This document shows positions 47,268-59,006 of a DNA stretch of 64,000 nucleotides, in pieces; the first letter of the stretch is position 1, and each line of letters starts with the position of its first letter. The stretch is from Strongyloides papillosus (taxonomy: Eukaryota; Nematoda; Chromadorea; Rhabditida; Strongyloididae). The DNA is taken from contig SRSI01000062.1 in the NCBI GenBank assembly GCA_005656395.1, forward strand, positions 62,001 to 126,000, given 5' to 3'. Below the pieces are notes generated by a model. The model was not told where the DNA came from. It was given only the letters and a program-made list of their open reading frames with translations, and made no database searches. The translations under genes and the position numbers were made by a program.

Positions 47268-50175
47268 ATTAAATTTGAAGTAATATTGAAATAAGAATTA
47301 TTAATATAAAGAAACGGAGTTTTTTAGGCATAATTATGTGTAGATAAAAATTTATTAGATAAACATTAATATACTTTGCCTCTTTAATTGTTTATTAGAA
47401 TAAATATTACTATTTTATATTTAAAAAAGAGTTAATTGAATAAACTAATAAAAAATATTTTCAATTAAATGTGATTATGAATAAATTAAGTTTTAATTTG
47501 ACTTGTTATCTTATGTCGAAGTTTGATTTTTTGCTACAATTACTTTTTTTATTCATTTTTATATACAAATCACGCCATATCTGGTAAATACAGAGAAAAC
47601 ATATATGCGGTTTTTAGGGGTTCCATTTAATGAATAAAGATTAGACATTTTTAATAAATGTTTAATATTTATGGAACAATATAAAATAATATTTTTATTA
47701 TAATTTTTTTAAATATTTGACAAATCAAATTAGAAAGCATCAAAATCATTTCAAATGACACATTCTATTAATAAAAATTCTACTTCAATGATTACATTAA
47801 AAGAAAAGAAGAAAAAAATTTGAACAAAACTTGAATAAAAAAATTAAAATTAGAAAAATTTGATTAAAATTATTCATAACAATTACTCAACAAATTATTT
47901 CAACTATTATTAGTCACATATATTTTAGGATATCATGAAAACATTTTTTTTGATCAAAATATATAAAAGAAATAATAAGTATTTGATTTATTATCAAGCG
48001 GTACTTAAACACAGTCGTAATTTCTTCTGTTATAATCCAATATGATTATATTAAATTTTGCACACTAACCTTGATATTTTTAATGCAAAATTTAATTATG
48101 ATTATTTTACATTGAAATAAATGATAACTTAAAACCAAAAATAATCCAAACGTTTCTTATCATTAGTTTTTAGCAGAAATTTCATAGACAAGTAGAAAAA
48201 TTTAAAAATTCTTTCTTTTATTATTATAGTGCAAATATGGAAATTTCTGCCATCAATTTAATTTTATCATTTCAATGCATTATCTAATTAGATAAATTTA
48301 ATGTATCATTTAAAATTGTATAAAAACACAATCAATTATATAAAATATACTCTTTTAAGGAAGTTTCTAAAATTTTTATTTTATATTTTTTATTATTTTT
48401 GTATCTAAAAAGAAAACTATATTGTATTTTGTTGCCTTTTTTGTTTTTGATTCTTTGAACAAAATCATACATTTGACATAATTATATTTTTGATCACAAA
48501 AAAATTAAGTTAGTTACGTCAAAAGTTTTGATTGCACAATCAACAAATGGTAAAATTAAAGAGCAAAGGATTAAAACCTTTTTAATAGAGTTAAAATCAG
48601 TTTTTAATTCTGTATCAGGATCTTTAAAAATTATTTTTCTTTGATAACGGTCTAATTTTGTTTAATACAGATTTCATTATTATTGAAATGATAAGATATT
48701 TGTTAAAAATAGTTTATCATAAGTAAATTATTACGTACTTGTTTGATTTTATTTAAACAAAACAGATTTTAATAGTGGTTAAAGCTATACAGAAGGCGTA
48801 TCATATATTTTTGTGATATTGTAAAGGCATGACTTTAAAATGTAAAAAGTGATCTATAGTTTTATAAAACGTAGTATAAAAAAGATAAATATATAACATT
48901 TTTGTCACAATAACATTTCTATTGATAAATGCGATTAATTTTCGAAAATTCCCAATTATTCAACTTTTTTTGAACAAAATATTTGCAATTATAAAAAAAG
49001 ATAAAAATGTGTTACAAATAATGCAATACATTTCCCGTTAGATGTATATTATAACATATTACAATGAAAAATACACCATAACCTGTAAAAAAAATTTAAT
49101 TTTCCTTAATTGTTATCATATTTATATAAAATTTAATTCAAAAATTGTGTCATAATGTTTACAGACTTTTAAATTGATGTTTTGTCATGTTTTTATAAAT
49201 AATTATTAGGGTTCAATTTTTAAATGTCCTTGAAAAGGTATCTGACTCACTATTTTAGAATTTTTAACTGCAATTAATATCCCATTTCAAGCGTTTTTAT
49301 TAAAATTTTAGAGATTAAAAAAATTTAATGATAGTAATGAGAGATCTTTTAAAATAGTATAAATTTGGTAAATATCTAACTATAAAGTACATTTTATAAT
49401 TTTTAAAATATATGTTTTGTATTTTACTACTTGCAATTATCATATAACTTTCCCGTTCACTAAAATTGATAAACAAATTTAAATTATTTTCAGTTGATTT
49501 TTAATAGGTAAAACTTTATATTTACATTTGTAGTAATATCAAGTAATGTAAATTTTATTTTTATTTATTTTATTCGTAATATTCTGCAAAGGTAAACATA
49601 TAATTAAACATTTTTTTAACGAATTAAATTTTAATTATTATTTATCTTGAGTTCTACCCTTAGTTCTCAAGTTATAACATTTCGTTTTCACTTTAATTTT
49701 CTGCTAATTTAGATAATTCATATATTGATGAGAAATTAAATTGTTAAGTAATGTAAATAAATCTACAAAAACAGCATTGTTAATCATTTACATAAACACC
49801 ACTTGTTTTTAAAATATTAATAAATGGGGTAGCCACTCACTCCTCAAAACACCACATATCTATAATTTAATATCTAAATGCTTATCTAAGGAAGATATTT
49901 GATCTAATAAGTTTTGAAAAGGTAGCTAGACAACATCCTTCTTTAAACTTAATGACGTTACATTAGTACCACTCTTATTTTTATTTATTCTTTTTTTAAC
50001 GATCAAAATACATATATACCAATATTATATAATGTCCTTTGACTTATAATTTTTTTAAATATACGTGCATTATAATTTTTTATGAAAATGATTTTACATT
50101 TTAATATGTCACATTGTTTTTTTACTATCTTTTAATAAAATTATTATTATTAATATGTTTTTATTAATTTAGATA
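47268..50175. other. Intergenic, AT-rich, no gene seen
   Basis: Nearly 3 kb with no supported frame on either strand. ATTTAG ends four bases before the next ATG and is a likely spliced-leader acceptor. Confidence 0.55.
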
Positions 50176-51627
50176 ATGGATACAACCACGCTTACTTCCA
50201 TTTTTACATCAACTGAGGCGTTAGGAACTTTTCAGCACCAAGTGCTGTGGGCATTAATTGTAGGAGCATGTCTTGCTTTTGTCCTAGGTTTTGGTATGGG
50301 AGCTAATGATGTATCAAATGCTTTTGGTACTTCTGTTGGTAGTAAAGTTTTAACTCTTGTTCAAGCATACATTCTCGCTACAATATTTGAAACATTAGGA
50401 TCCATTCTAGTTGGTTATAATGTGACTGATTCTATGAGGAAAAACGTCATTGATACCTCGTTATATGCTAATGAACCCAAAGTTTTATTAATTGGACAAT
50501 TAGCAATCTTAGCAGGATGTGCAGCATGGTTAATGATTGCTACATTTGCCAAATGGCCTGTCTCAACAACACAAGGAATCGTAGGTTCAACTGTTGGTAT
50601 GTCAATCTCTATGAAAGGTTTACATGGAATTCAATGGAATGAAATTATCAAAATAGCTGTATCATGGGTTGCATCACCAGTGTTATCAGGTTGTGTTTCC
50701 GTTATCTTGTATACGATAGTTGATCATACTGTACTAAGAAGGGATAATCCCTTTAATTGCGGTCTAAGAGTTTTACCATATTTTTATTTTGTATGTTTAA
50801 CCTTTAATACATTTGCTGTTGTGTATAGTGGATCAGTGATTATTGGGATTCCTGACATACCAATAGGGATTTCGATAGGGATAGCTTTTGGTGTAGGAAT
50901 TCTAACATTCTTAATTGTAATGTTTATAATGAAACCAAGACTTCGTATATGGATTGAAAAAACAGTACCAAAACATACTTACCCAGATGTTAAGGGTATA
51001 TCACTCGAGAAGGGGGAAGAAAAAAGTGGTGAACCAATTGTTTATGAGAAACAAAAAAGAGATGGTACAATAAAAGGTTTCTTCAAATGGCTTTTACCAT
51101 TAAGAGACAGGCAAACATCACTTCAAGTACTTAAGATATTCTCATCTATTCAAGTTTTTACTGCATGTTTTGCCGGTTTTGCCCATGGTGCTAATGATGT
51201 AGCTAATGCTATTGCACCATTAGCTGCTCTAATCTCATTCTATAGGGATGGTAATATCAGTCAAAGTGGATCGACACCTATATATGTATTATTATTTGGT
51301 GTATTATCAATATGTGTTGGTTTGTGGGTAATGGGACATCGTGTTATACAGACAGTTGGACAAAATATGTCGGAAATAAACCCTGCTTCTGGTTTTACAA
51401 TTGAATTTGGTGCTGCAGTCACTGCTTTAATAGCTTCTAAAGCTGGTATCCCAATATCTACAACACATTGTCTTGTAGGTTCAGTTGTTTTTGTTGGTAT
51501 GGTACGAAGTGGAGAAGGTATAGATTGGAAGATATTTAAAGGTATTGTATTTTCATGGATAGTTACACTTCCAACTTGTGGACTAATCGCTGCCGGTGTT
51601 ATGAGACTTCTCTACTTAACTATTTAA
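50176..51627 (+). CDS. PiT-family sodium-phosphate cotransporter (SLC20)
   Basis: Single exon, 483 residues. It has the internal repeat that defines the PiT family: GMGANDVSNAFGTSVGS in the first half (about 41-56) and HGANDVANAIAPL in the second (about 337-349). KWPVSTTQGIVGSTVG and IPISTTHCLVGSVV are the two matching re-entrant signature blocks. About ten to twelve hydrophobic segments are present. The cytosolic loop between the halves is short (about residues 270-315), much shorter than in human PiT1/2, so the protein resembles the C. elegans pitr paralogues, a multigene set. It should carry inorganic phosphate with Na+ across the plasma membrane. Good motif conservation argues it is active. 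Confidence 0.95.
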   Translation: MDTTTLTSIFTSTEALGTFQHQVLWALIVGACLAFVLGFGMGANDVSNAFGTSVGSKVLTLVQAYILATIFETLGSILVGYNVTDSMRKNVIDTSLYANEPKVLLIGQLAILAGCAAWLMIATFAKWPVSTTQGIVGSTVGMSISMKGLHGIQWNEIIKIAVSWVASPVLSGCVSVILYTIVDHTVLRRDNPFNCGLRVLPYFYFVCLTFNTFAVVYSGSVIIGIPDIPIGISIGIAFGVGILTFLIVMFIMKPRLRIWIEKTVPKHTYPDVKGISLEKGEEKSGEPIVYEKQKRDGTIKGFFKWLLPLRDRQTSLQVLKIFSSIQVFTACFAGFAHGANDVANAIAPLAALISFYRDGNISQSGSTPIYVLLFGVLSICVGLWVMGHRVIQTVGQNMSEINPASGFTIEFGAAVTALIASKAGIPISTTHCLVGSVVFVGMVRSGEGIDWKIFKGIVFSWIVTLPTCGLIAAGVMRLLYLTI

Positions 51628-51883
51628 AATAATTATATTAAGAAAAAATGTATACTTTATAAGTAATAAAAATCTCAAATTGGTGATTATAAAAATAAGC
51701 TAGATTTTATATATTTACATTTATTAATACAAAATATAAAAATAAAGGTACTAATACTTTAAATTGTATAAACAATTTGTGGACAAATAATTGGTAAAGT
51801 TGGTTAATAAAAAGTAAACTATAAAAAATATAAAAATCTTTTATATCAACCCGCATAATGATGATATTAAAAATACACATAGT

Positions 51884-54800
51884 TTAAGCTTCAATTATTA
51901 AACTCGCATTTATTTTCCTTATTTTAGAATTCTTTCTGTTGGAATGTATCTGGAAACCATCTGCTGTTAGAAGTTGATTATGTTTCTCCTGAAATGGTAA
52001 GTTTTCATTACACAATGTTAGTGGTATTCTTTCTGTTTCAATTGACAATTCTGATGGTGTAGGTGTTTCAGATGGGTGCGAAGGATTATCAAATGCAGAG
52101 TCCCAATCATTATCTAATAATACTATCTTCTTCTTCTTTCTTCGTCTTTTCTTCATTGTAATTGGTTGAACTTCATCAATTACATCCAGAATTTCTTTAT
52201 CATCAGGATCATTTCCCTCTAAAACCATATTTTTCAACATTTCTATTTCACTTTTTATTTTTTCTATCTCATATTCATTTTTAGAATCTTCTTTTTTACT
52301 ATAAAGCCAACTAAAGAACCATTGTAGTAGGAAAATACAAATAATTGTAATAACTTGTGTTCCTACAACAACAAATAATACTTGTTCAGTTGTCCAAATT
52401 TTATCATTTACACTACTAAGCATATGACGTTCTGTAGGACAATCACCATTAACAACAACAGGAGGTTTTGTAACACTTAAACTGTTGTCAAAATACGATA
52501 CTTTTTGAGAATTTTTAATACTTTTTTTGAAAGACAAAATTTCACTCTTCATTGCATTGATTTTCTCATCAATCTCAAATCTAAAATCAGCCATCAACCT
52601 CCTGATCAAATCTTCACTCTTCTTTATAGTATTTTCATGCATCTTTGTATTATCAGATGTCTGAGAAACATATCTTTTACTTAATTCACTTAAATATTCA
52701 CTGGTTAATGAAATATTTAATTCCAAATTTGATAATCTTTTATTTAACTTTAAAAATACACTTTCTTTATAATTCATATTTGCAGCTGGTAATGAGTGAT
52801 CCCCACCATTTTGGATTATAATTTTCTTCTCAATACTTGAAACTTCTTGTTCCTTCTTTATTTTTTCCGTTATATATTTCTGGAATATTAATCTTCTCCT
52901 TTGTCTTTTCTTCATCTTGACATATTTTTCATGTTCGCGTAATTTTCTTATTGATGTTACAGATAATGGACGGGATATTACGACTTTGTTCATGTTAGTG
53001 TTTTTAGTGATATTTCTTCTTGATATTACTCGGATGACATAATTATAGAAGTAACAAAGTTCATATGAATGTGCAGGTGCGTGATTTATAAGACATTTTG
53101 TGCATTGCTCTTCCAGAGTTAATGATTCTGGTTTCATTAAGCTTTTTTTTGTCATACCATTATTCTGCATGACAGTATTCAATATACTTTCAATTTTTGA
53201 TCCAACAGCGTTAACTACTTTATCAACTAAAGTTTTAACTCCTCCATCATCATTAGAAGATTTATTTATATCTTTGTTAATTAATTCGTTAGATTGTGGA
53301 TTGTTATTTTCCACTGTTTTATTGACAACAGAATTAACTACTGATACTGGTGGCGGTGGGATACTAATAGCAGAAGCTTCTGCTTCATACTCTTCAACCA
53401 TACTGATACCGAATACCCGTACCATCGACAACGTACAATAATGTTCCTTTCCCCAATGTGATGTAAGTTCAATTTTTGCATACTTAACATATAAACCAGT
53501 CTTGATAAGATCAAATCTTTGGATTTCTCTATTATTTATCATCTCAAATTGTCCTATTTGATGCCATTCAGTTGTAGGAAATCTTTCACTAACAAATACC
53601 TTAAATTCTTTTGGTCCTGAAGAAAATAACTCAAAATTGGCTAATTCTATTCCAGTAGGAACAATAGTTTCACAAAGTTCGATAACAGCAAACTTTTGCT
53701 GCGCTTTTTCACAAGGATTTCTCATGTAAACGTCACGTTCTTTATCATTTAATATAGCAGATTTAAATTCTGCCTCGTCATTAGATAACAAAACTTTAGC
53801 ACCACATTCTTTGCTAGCATAATTTCGTTTAGTAGTCACAGATGGATGTTGTTTGATAATATTGCCTTGTTTTGTGGATGAAACAATTGATGTATTTTCT
53901 GTTCCAATGGTATTAACTCTATGGTTAGACTCAACATTCATCTTTAATTTTTCTTTTGTCCACTCATCAAATGGAGCTATTTGAGGTTCTTTTTTTTCAT
54001 TATCATTAACCGTTAAATTGCTTTCATTAACATCTTTGGTTTTATTGGAAGCATTTTCTGTCTCAGAATTGTTGTTATGATTATTTTGTAATAATATTGG
54101 TTGCATTTTATTGTCAAAATTAACTTCTACTTTGTTGTTTTCTATATTAAAATTTTTATATTGTGGGCAGGGTCCTTCTGTTAGATTTGCTTTATGATCT
54201 AAATGTATATCCTCATTCTCTATTTTACTAATTTGACTAAAGCTTCTGCTATTTTTAGACATAAACCTAAAATTATCAATTATTTATAGTAGAAATAATA
54301 TGTAAATAGAATTTTAATTTTTAAATAATTGAAAATTCTCGTCAAAAGTGTACTTTATAGGATTTTTTTTTCTGTGACAGCTATAATAATTAATATTGCA
54401 TTAAAGAATAAATACAAATAAATAAAACAAATACTTCCGCTAATGTATCATAAAATAAATGTGGTGGAAATTATAATAAATTGTCAACTAATAGACTTTT
54501 GAGATATAAATTCAAACAAATCAGTTTCAATAAATGCATATGATTAATTTTAGCACTTAAAAATAAAATATAATTTTTTTAATTTATAAATAAATGGAAT
54601 AATTTATGATCAAAATAAATAGTAAAAAAAACATTTAATAGAAATAAATATCAATGAAAAATAATAATGCACATGTCATATTATTTTTATACTAATAATA
54701 ATAATAAGGAAAACTAATATTTTCTGAAAATATTTATGAAAAGTAAGAATTAAAAATTGAAAAATATAATATAATAAGGTATTACAGGAAAATCTCATCA

Positions 54801-55873
54801 TTGTAAAACTTCGTATATGATGTATTATATATTTTTTTAATATACTATATAACAAAATTGTGTATACCAATTAATCTTACATATTGTTAAGATGAAAAGA
54901 AAATATTTTTAGAGTTTTTAACTATATAATCATTAAATAGTAAAGTTTGTTTAGATAAATTTCTGATTCGTAAACAAATTATAATTCCACATTTTTATTT
55001 CAAAATCTTTTTTTACCAAAACAAATAATATCAAATAAATTTTAATTTTACAGGAAAAATAAGTGAATAAACCTTCATCAATAAATTTTTATATTTCTAA
55101 AGAAATACACTATAAAATTAATATATCTTATCGCTGATCATGATATGTGAGTAAAATTACTAGAAAATGTTTCACATTTCTATTTTTAACTTATATAATT
55201 AGTGACATTAAATTTTGCTCTTTGATAAAAAATCATGAGACAAAAGCATATGATATTTTTTTTTACTTATTTTATATAAATTTCTATAATTGAAACATTA
55301 TTATTCTCATCTCAAGTTTACAACGTCTTATTTTCGTATATATTTTTTAGCATTCCTTAGATTGTAAAGTTATGAAAAAGTCAAAAAGATTAACTTTTTA
55401 ATTGATAAGTCATTACACTTTGTTTGCAAATTGCACACTACTTAAAACAATTTTACTTACAAATGTGATAGTAAAAAAGGTTAAATGATCCTACTTAGCA
55501 AGTTAAATGTTAAATAAATTTTCAAAAAATTTACATACCTGTTACTAGTTAGATGACAAAATTTATCAAAATTATGTTTATAACAGATATAATCATCATC
55601 ATTTTGTAATTTACTCCAGTTAAAAACATGATTTGCTGAACACACATCTTGCACTTTTTTAACCTCATTCTCATAATTTCCATTACTAAAAACTGAATCT
55701 TCAGTTAACTTAATAATGTCATTATTAAAATGATTATTCTTAACCAGTGATTTTGGTCCAATATTTGTTCTTTCGTTTGCTATTACATAACACAGTATAT
55801 TCAAATAAAAGATAACTAGTAGAAGAAATAAATTCAACTTATTTTTTGTTCGAAATAAATTTCGCAGTAACAT
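51884..55873 (-). CDS. SUCO/SLP1-type SUN-domain membrane protein
   Basis: Exons are 55539-55873 and 51884-54266, joined over a 1272-nt intron with matching phase (AG|GTATGT; TTTTAG|G), giving 905 residues. Exon 1 supplies a signal peptide (NLFLLLVIFYLNILCYVIA) missing from the large exon. The SUN domain lies at about 260-400: CGAKVLLSNDEAEFKSAILN, KFAVIELCETIVPTGIELANFELF, WHQIGQFE, YAKIELTSHWGKEHYCTLSMVRVFG. Downstream come a conserved CTKCLINHAP region, a coiled coil, one membrane segment (about 740-765) and a Lys/Arg-rich tail (KKRRRKKKK). This order is that of SUCO/osteopotentia and yeast Slp1, ER proteins that help fold and protect membrane-protein clients, rather than nuclear-envelope UNC-84-like SUN proteins. 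Confidence 0.9.
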
Positions 55874-57654
55874 TTTATTGGTTAATAATTTTCACCCTCA
55901 TTTAATATTCCCAATATCTCTAAAATTTTAGTATTACTTTTAGAAATATCTATTAAAATTTTATAAGAGTTATTATTATAAATAAAATATATCCGTCAAC
56001 GCTAAAAAAAGATATTTTAATATTAAACCATGTTAAGATAATAAAAACTTGTTTTTATTTATCTCATAAAATGAAATATATAAAAAAAGAGAAATAATTT
56101 ATCGTGTAGCTTTACATCTAATCAAAACATACAATAATTTTTAAACTATAGAATAAAAGAAAATTTAAATTTCAAAATAATACCTCAGAAACATTACACT
56201 GATAACGTAGAAATAAATAAATAATTATGACAAAATTAATACAAAAGTGCAGAAAATATATAATATTAAAATAAATGTTAACATGACATTCTAATTTTGC
56301 ACACAAAGGAAATGATAAAATACACAATAAGTAGTAGGTGTTATCAGGAATTGATTTTATGACTGATATACAACTTTAAGCATTTCGTCACATATTAATC
56401 TTTATACTCACTCGTGGTGTATGATCATTCAAAACTTCAAATATGTTTAAATTAAAGAAAAAAAAATATAGCTAAATAAATAGAAATGTCAGAATTATTA
56501 AAACTTTATAGAATGATAATGTTATTCAATCAAAGGAAATTTTAATGTATTCAAAAGGAACATCAAACAATAATAAAAAATTTAAATGCTAAAGAACTGA
56601 CGTATGTCGAAATGATAAAAAGTATAAACGGATTTTAATGTGAAGATAAATAAATGACGTATATAAATATTATTAACAATTTATACACATAAGTTTTATA
56701 ACATAAAAAATCTAAAACAATATTTTGACAGGACAATAGAAGGTTTTTACAATAAAGGATATCTAAATATACAAAATTTATAAATCTATCATTTTTGACA
56801 ACCATTTATTTTAACACACTATAACAAATCATGTTTTTATTAAAAAAAACTTCTTTTGCGAGAAGTTTATTATATTAATTAATAATACAAAGCTTGATTG
56901 CGAAATTTTAGATAAGTACTAATACAATAAAAAAATGAACCTATTATCGCTACAAATAAGTAAAATGGCCAGATAAGTAAAAAAACATTCCACCTCTCAT
57001 TGCTATATATCGAAAAGAAGCCAATAAATTTATTGAGATATATACTATTCCAATTACATATACATCCTCAACGTATTTTGAGGGAATTTTATAAAATAGT
57101 AGTAGTTTGTTGTTTATCTAAGAGTGTTATTGGTTTTTTAGACACGATATATTGAAGTTTATTTTAAACACTATGTTCATTTTATAATCTCTATAAAGGT
57201 CCTCAAATCAATTACATATACAATACATAATGCAAGAAATAAAAGATTATGTATTGTTATTGATATAATAACAATTTCTATATTTAAAAATATGTGGGAG
57301 TAGTTTGCTCAGTTTTATAATAGGCAATCAATAAATGGAAATCGAAAATAAATACTGTAGAAATATAAATAAAATTAATCTATTAATATCTTATGGCAAA
57401 ACTATAGATATTAAACAATTTATTAAACATGTAAATAGTGTATTGACGTGCGCATATGCAGGTGATAGGTGGTTGGTACATCCCATTATTATAAGATTTA
57501 CAATATGCACTAACTTTCATTTGACAACATCTTTAATAAACATTTTCAAAAGGAATTTACTCTTTATTTGGGTTACTTATAAAAAAAGTTATAAATATTC
57601 AATATTGTTGTAAATAATTTATATTAATATCGACCACTCCCAATTATAAAAAAT
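55874..57654. other. Intergenic, AT-rich
   Basis: No supported gene. A 92-codon plus-strand frame at 57335-57613 has mixed composition but no domain, signal or splice partner, and overlaps what should be the 3' flank of the proteasome gene; I leave it uncalled. Confidence 0.5.
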
Positions 57655-58467
57655 TTAATCCTCACGAAGAGGTAGGAAAACGTGTTTGATTGGTTTCCCT
57701 GCTTCAGCAATAACTAAATTGATTTTGTCACCGGTTCCAATTTCACGTTCAGCAACCATGCGGAAGACGTCCTTTATTAGAGCAGTGGCCCTTTCGATTG
57801 TGAGTTGTGGTCTTTCCCCATCAGCTGATTGTGTACAATGACCAACTTGACAATCAAGGAAAGGCATAACTAATGGCTCACCAGTACCAGAAGCTGTGTA
57901 AGGAGTACGTTCAATACAACCAATTGGATCATATGAGTAAACAGCTCCCTTACCTAATTAAAAAAAATATATGTAATTAAAAAAAACAAGTATCTCACCT
58001 TTTTCATCAATACCAGCTAAGACGGAACCTGTAATAAATGGGAAGAATCTTTTATAGTAAAGATTCCTGGCTAAAAGTTCAGAACACAAGTCAACAGTCA
58101 TATCTTTTCTGTAGTCAAATCTAAACTTATGAAGTCTAGCCTCAAGAACTCTATTAAGTTCCAAGACATCACCATAGAAACCAGCTGTTGCAAGGATAAT
58201 TTTATTGTTAAGAATGTGAATTTTTTCAGCGTCACGAGAAATAATGTTAATATCATATTGTGTCATACGAGTATCAGCACCAACAACGACAAAATTGTCT
58301 CCAGAAATGGCACAGGTCGTACCTCCTTCCTGAGAATACGGATTCCATTGATGACGTTCTATTTGGTGTTGTTTCATCCACAATGGTTGTGATGTCACCT
58401 CTTCCATTGCGTTTTTGAAACAAGCAAGTTCTTCAAATTCATTTTTACATTCCGATAAAAGAGGCAT
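57655..58467 (-). CDS. pbs-6: 20S proteasome subunit beta-6 (PSMB1)
   Basis: Exons are 57999-58467 and 57655-57953, with a 45-nt intron, giving 255 residues. After a propeptide of about 47 residues the mature-type start GGTTCAISGDNFVVVGADTR appears. EKIHILNNKIILATAGFYGD and [35 protein letters not shown] follow, then ERATALIKDVFRMVAEREIGTGD. The KRFFPF and YDPIG blocks point to beta-6 rather than another beta type. No catalytic Thr1-type processing site for peptidase activity is expected in beta-6; it is a structural ring subunit beside beta-5 and beta-7. It is divergent from the gck-1 gene, with 539 bp between start codons. Confidence 0.96.
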
Positions 58468-59006
58468 TATGTAGAATCTAAAAGATTTATGTTGAGTTTA
58501 AAATGAGTTATGAGTAAAATTTGTAAAAATCAATAGTAAATTTGGATATGGTCTATAAATCTTTAAAAAAAACCAAATATATCAGTAATATAAAGAACAG
58601 TTTACTAAGGTGATAAACGAAATACCACAAATTATTCTCATCATTTTTACTTTGGATATTCTTGTTAAGAGTATAAAAACAATGTAACGTCTCTTCAATC
58701 TGTATGCCTCTCTTTTTTACACAGCGGTTACTTTTCTACTCAAGAGAATTGTTTTGTATGTAGTATCTTTCTTTCAAAAGCATAATATAATTTTTTTTGT
58801 ACTCGCACAGTTACTCATTTTCATAGAAGTTATTGTAGAGGATATTTCTTATATAAATTATTTCTATTATTAGTAACGCTAACTATTTATTAATTCGTAT
58901 TATATTTCTGCACTTTAAAGAATTTTTTTGTCATTTATCTCAAAACAATAAATCATACGAAGGTATTTTTTATAACGATTATTGAGTAATAAGAAATAAC
59001 AACAAA
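58468..59006. promoter_or_regulatory. Divergent intergenic region between pbs-6 and gck-1
   Basis: The two starts face away from each other, so both promoters must be here. The DNA is less AT-extreme than most intergenic stretches, with pyrimidine-rich patches near 58690-58770. No specific transcription-factor site can be assigned by eye. Confidence 0.45.

Noticed and set aside
57335..57613. 92-codon plus-strand frame
   Set aside because: No domain, ends near the proteasome gene's 3' end, and composition is only slightly better than random; too weak to call.
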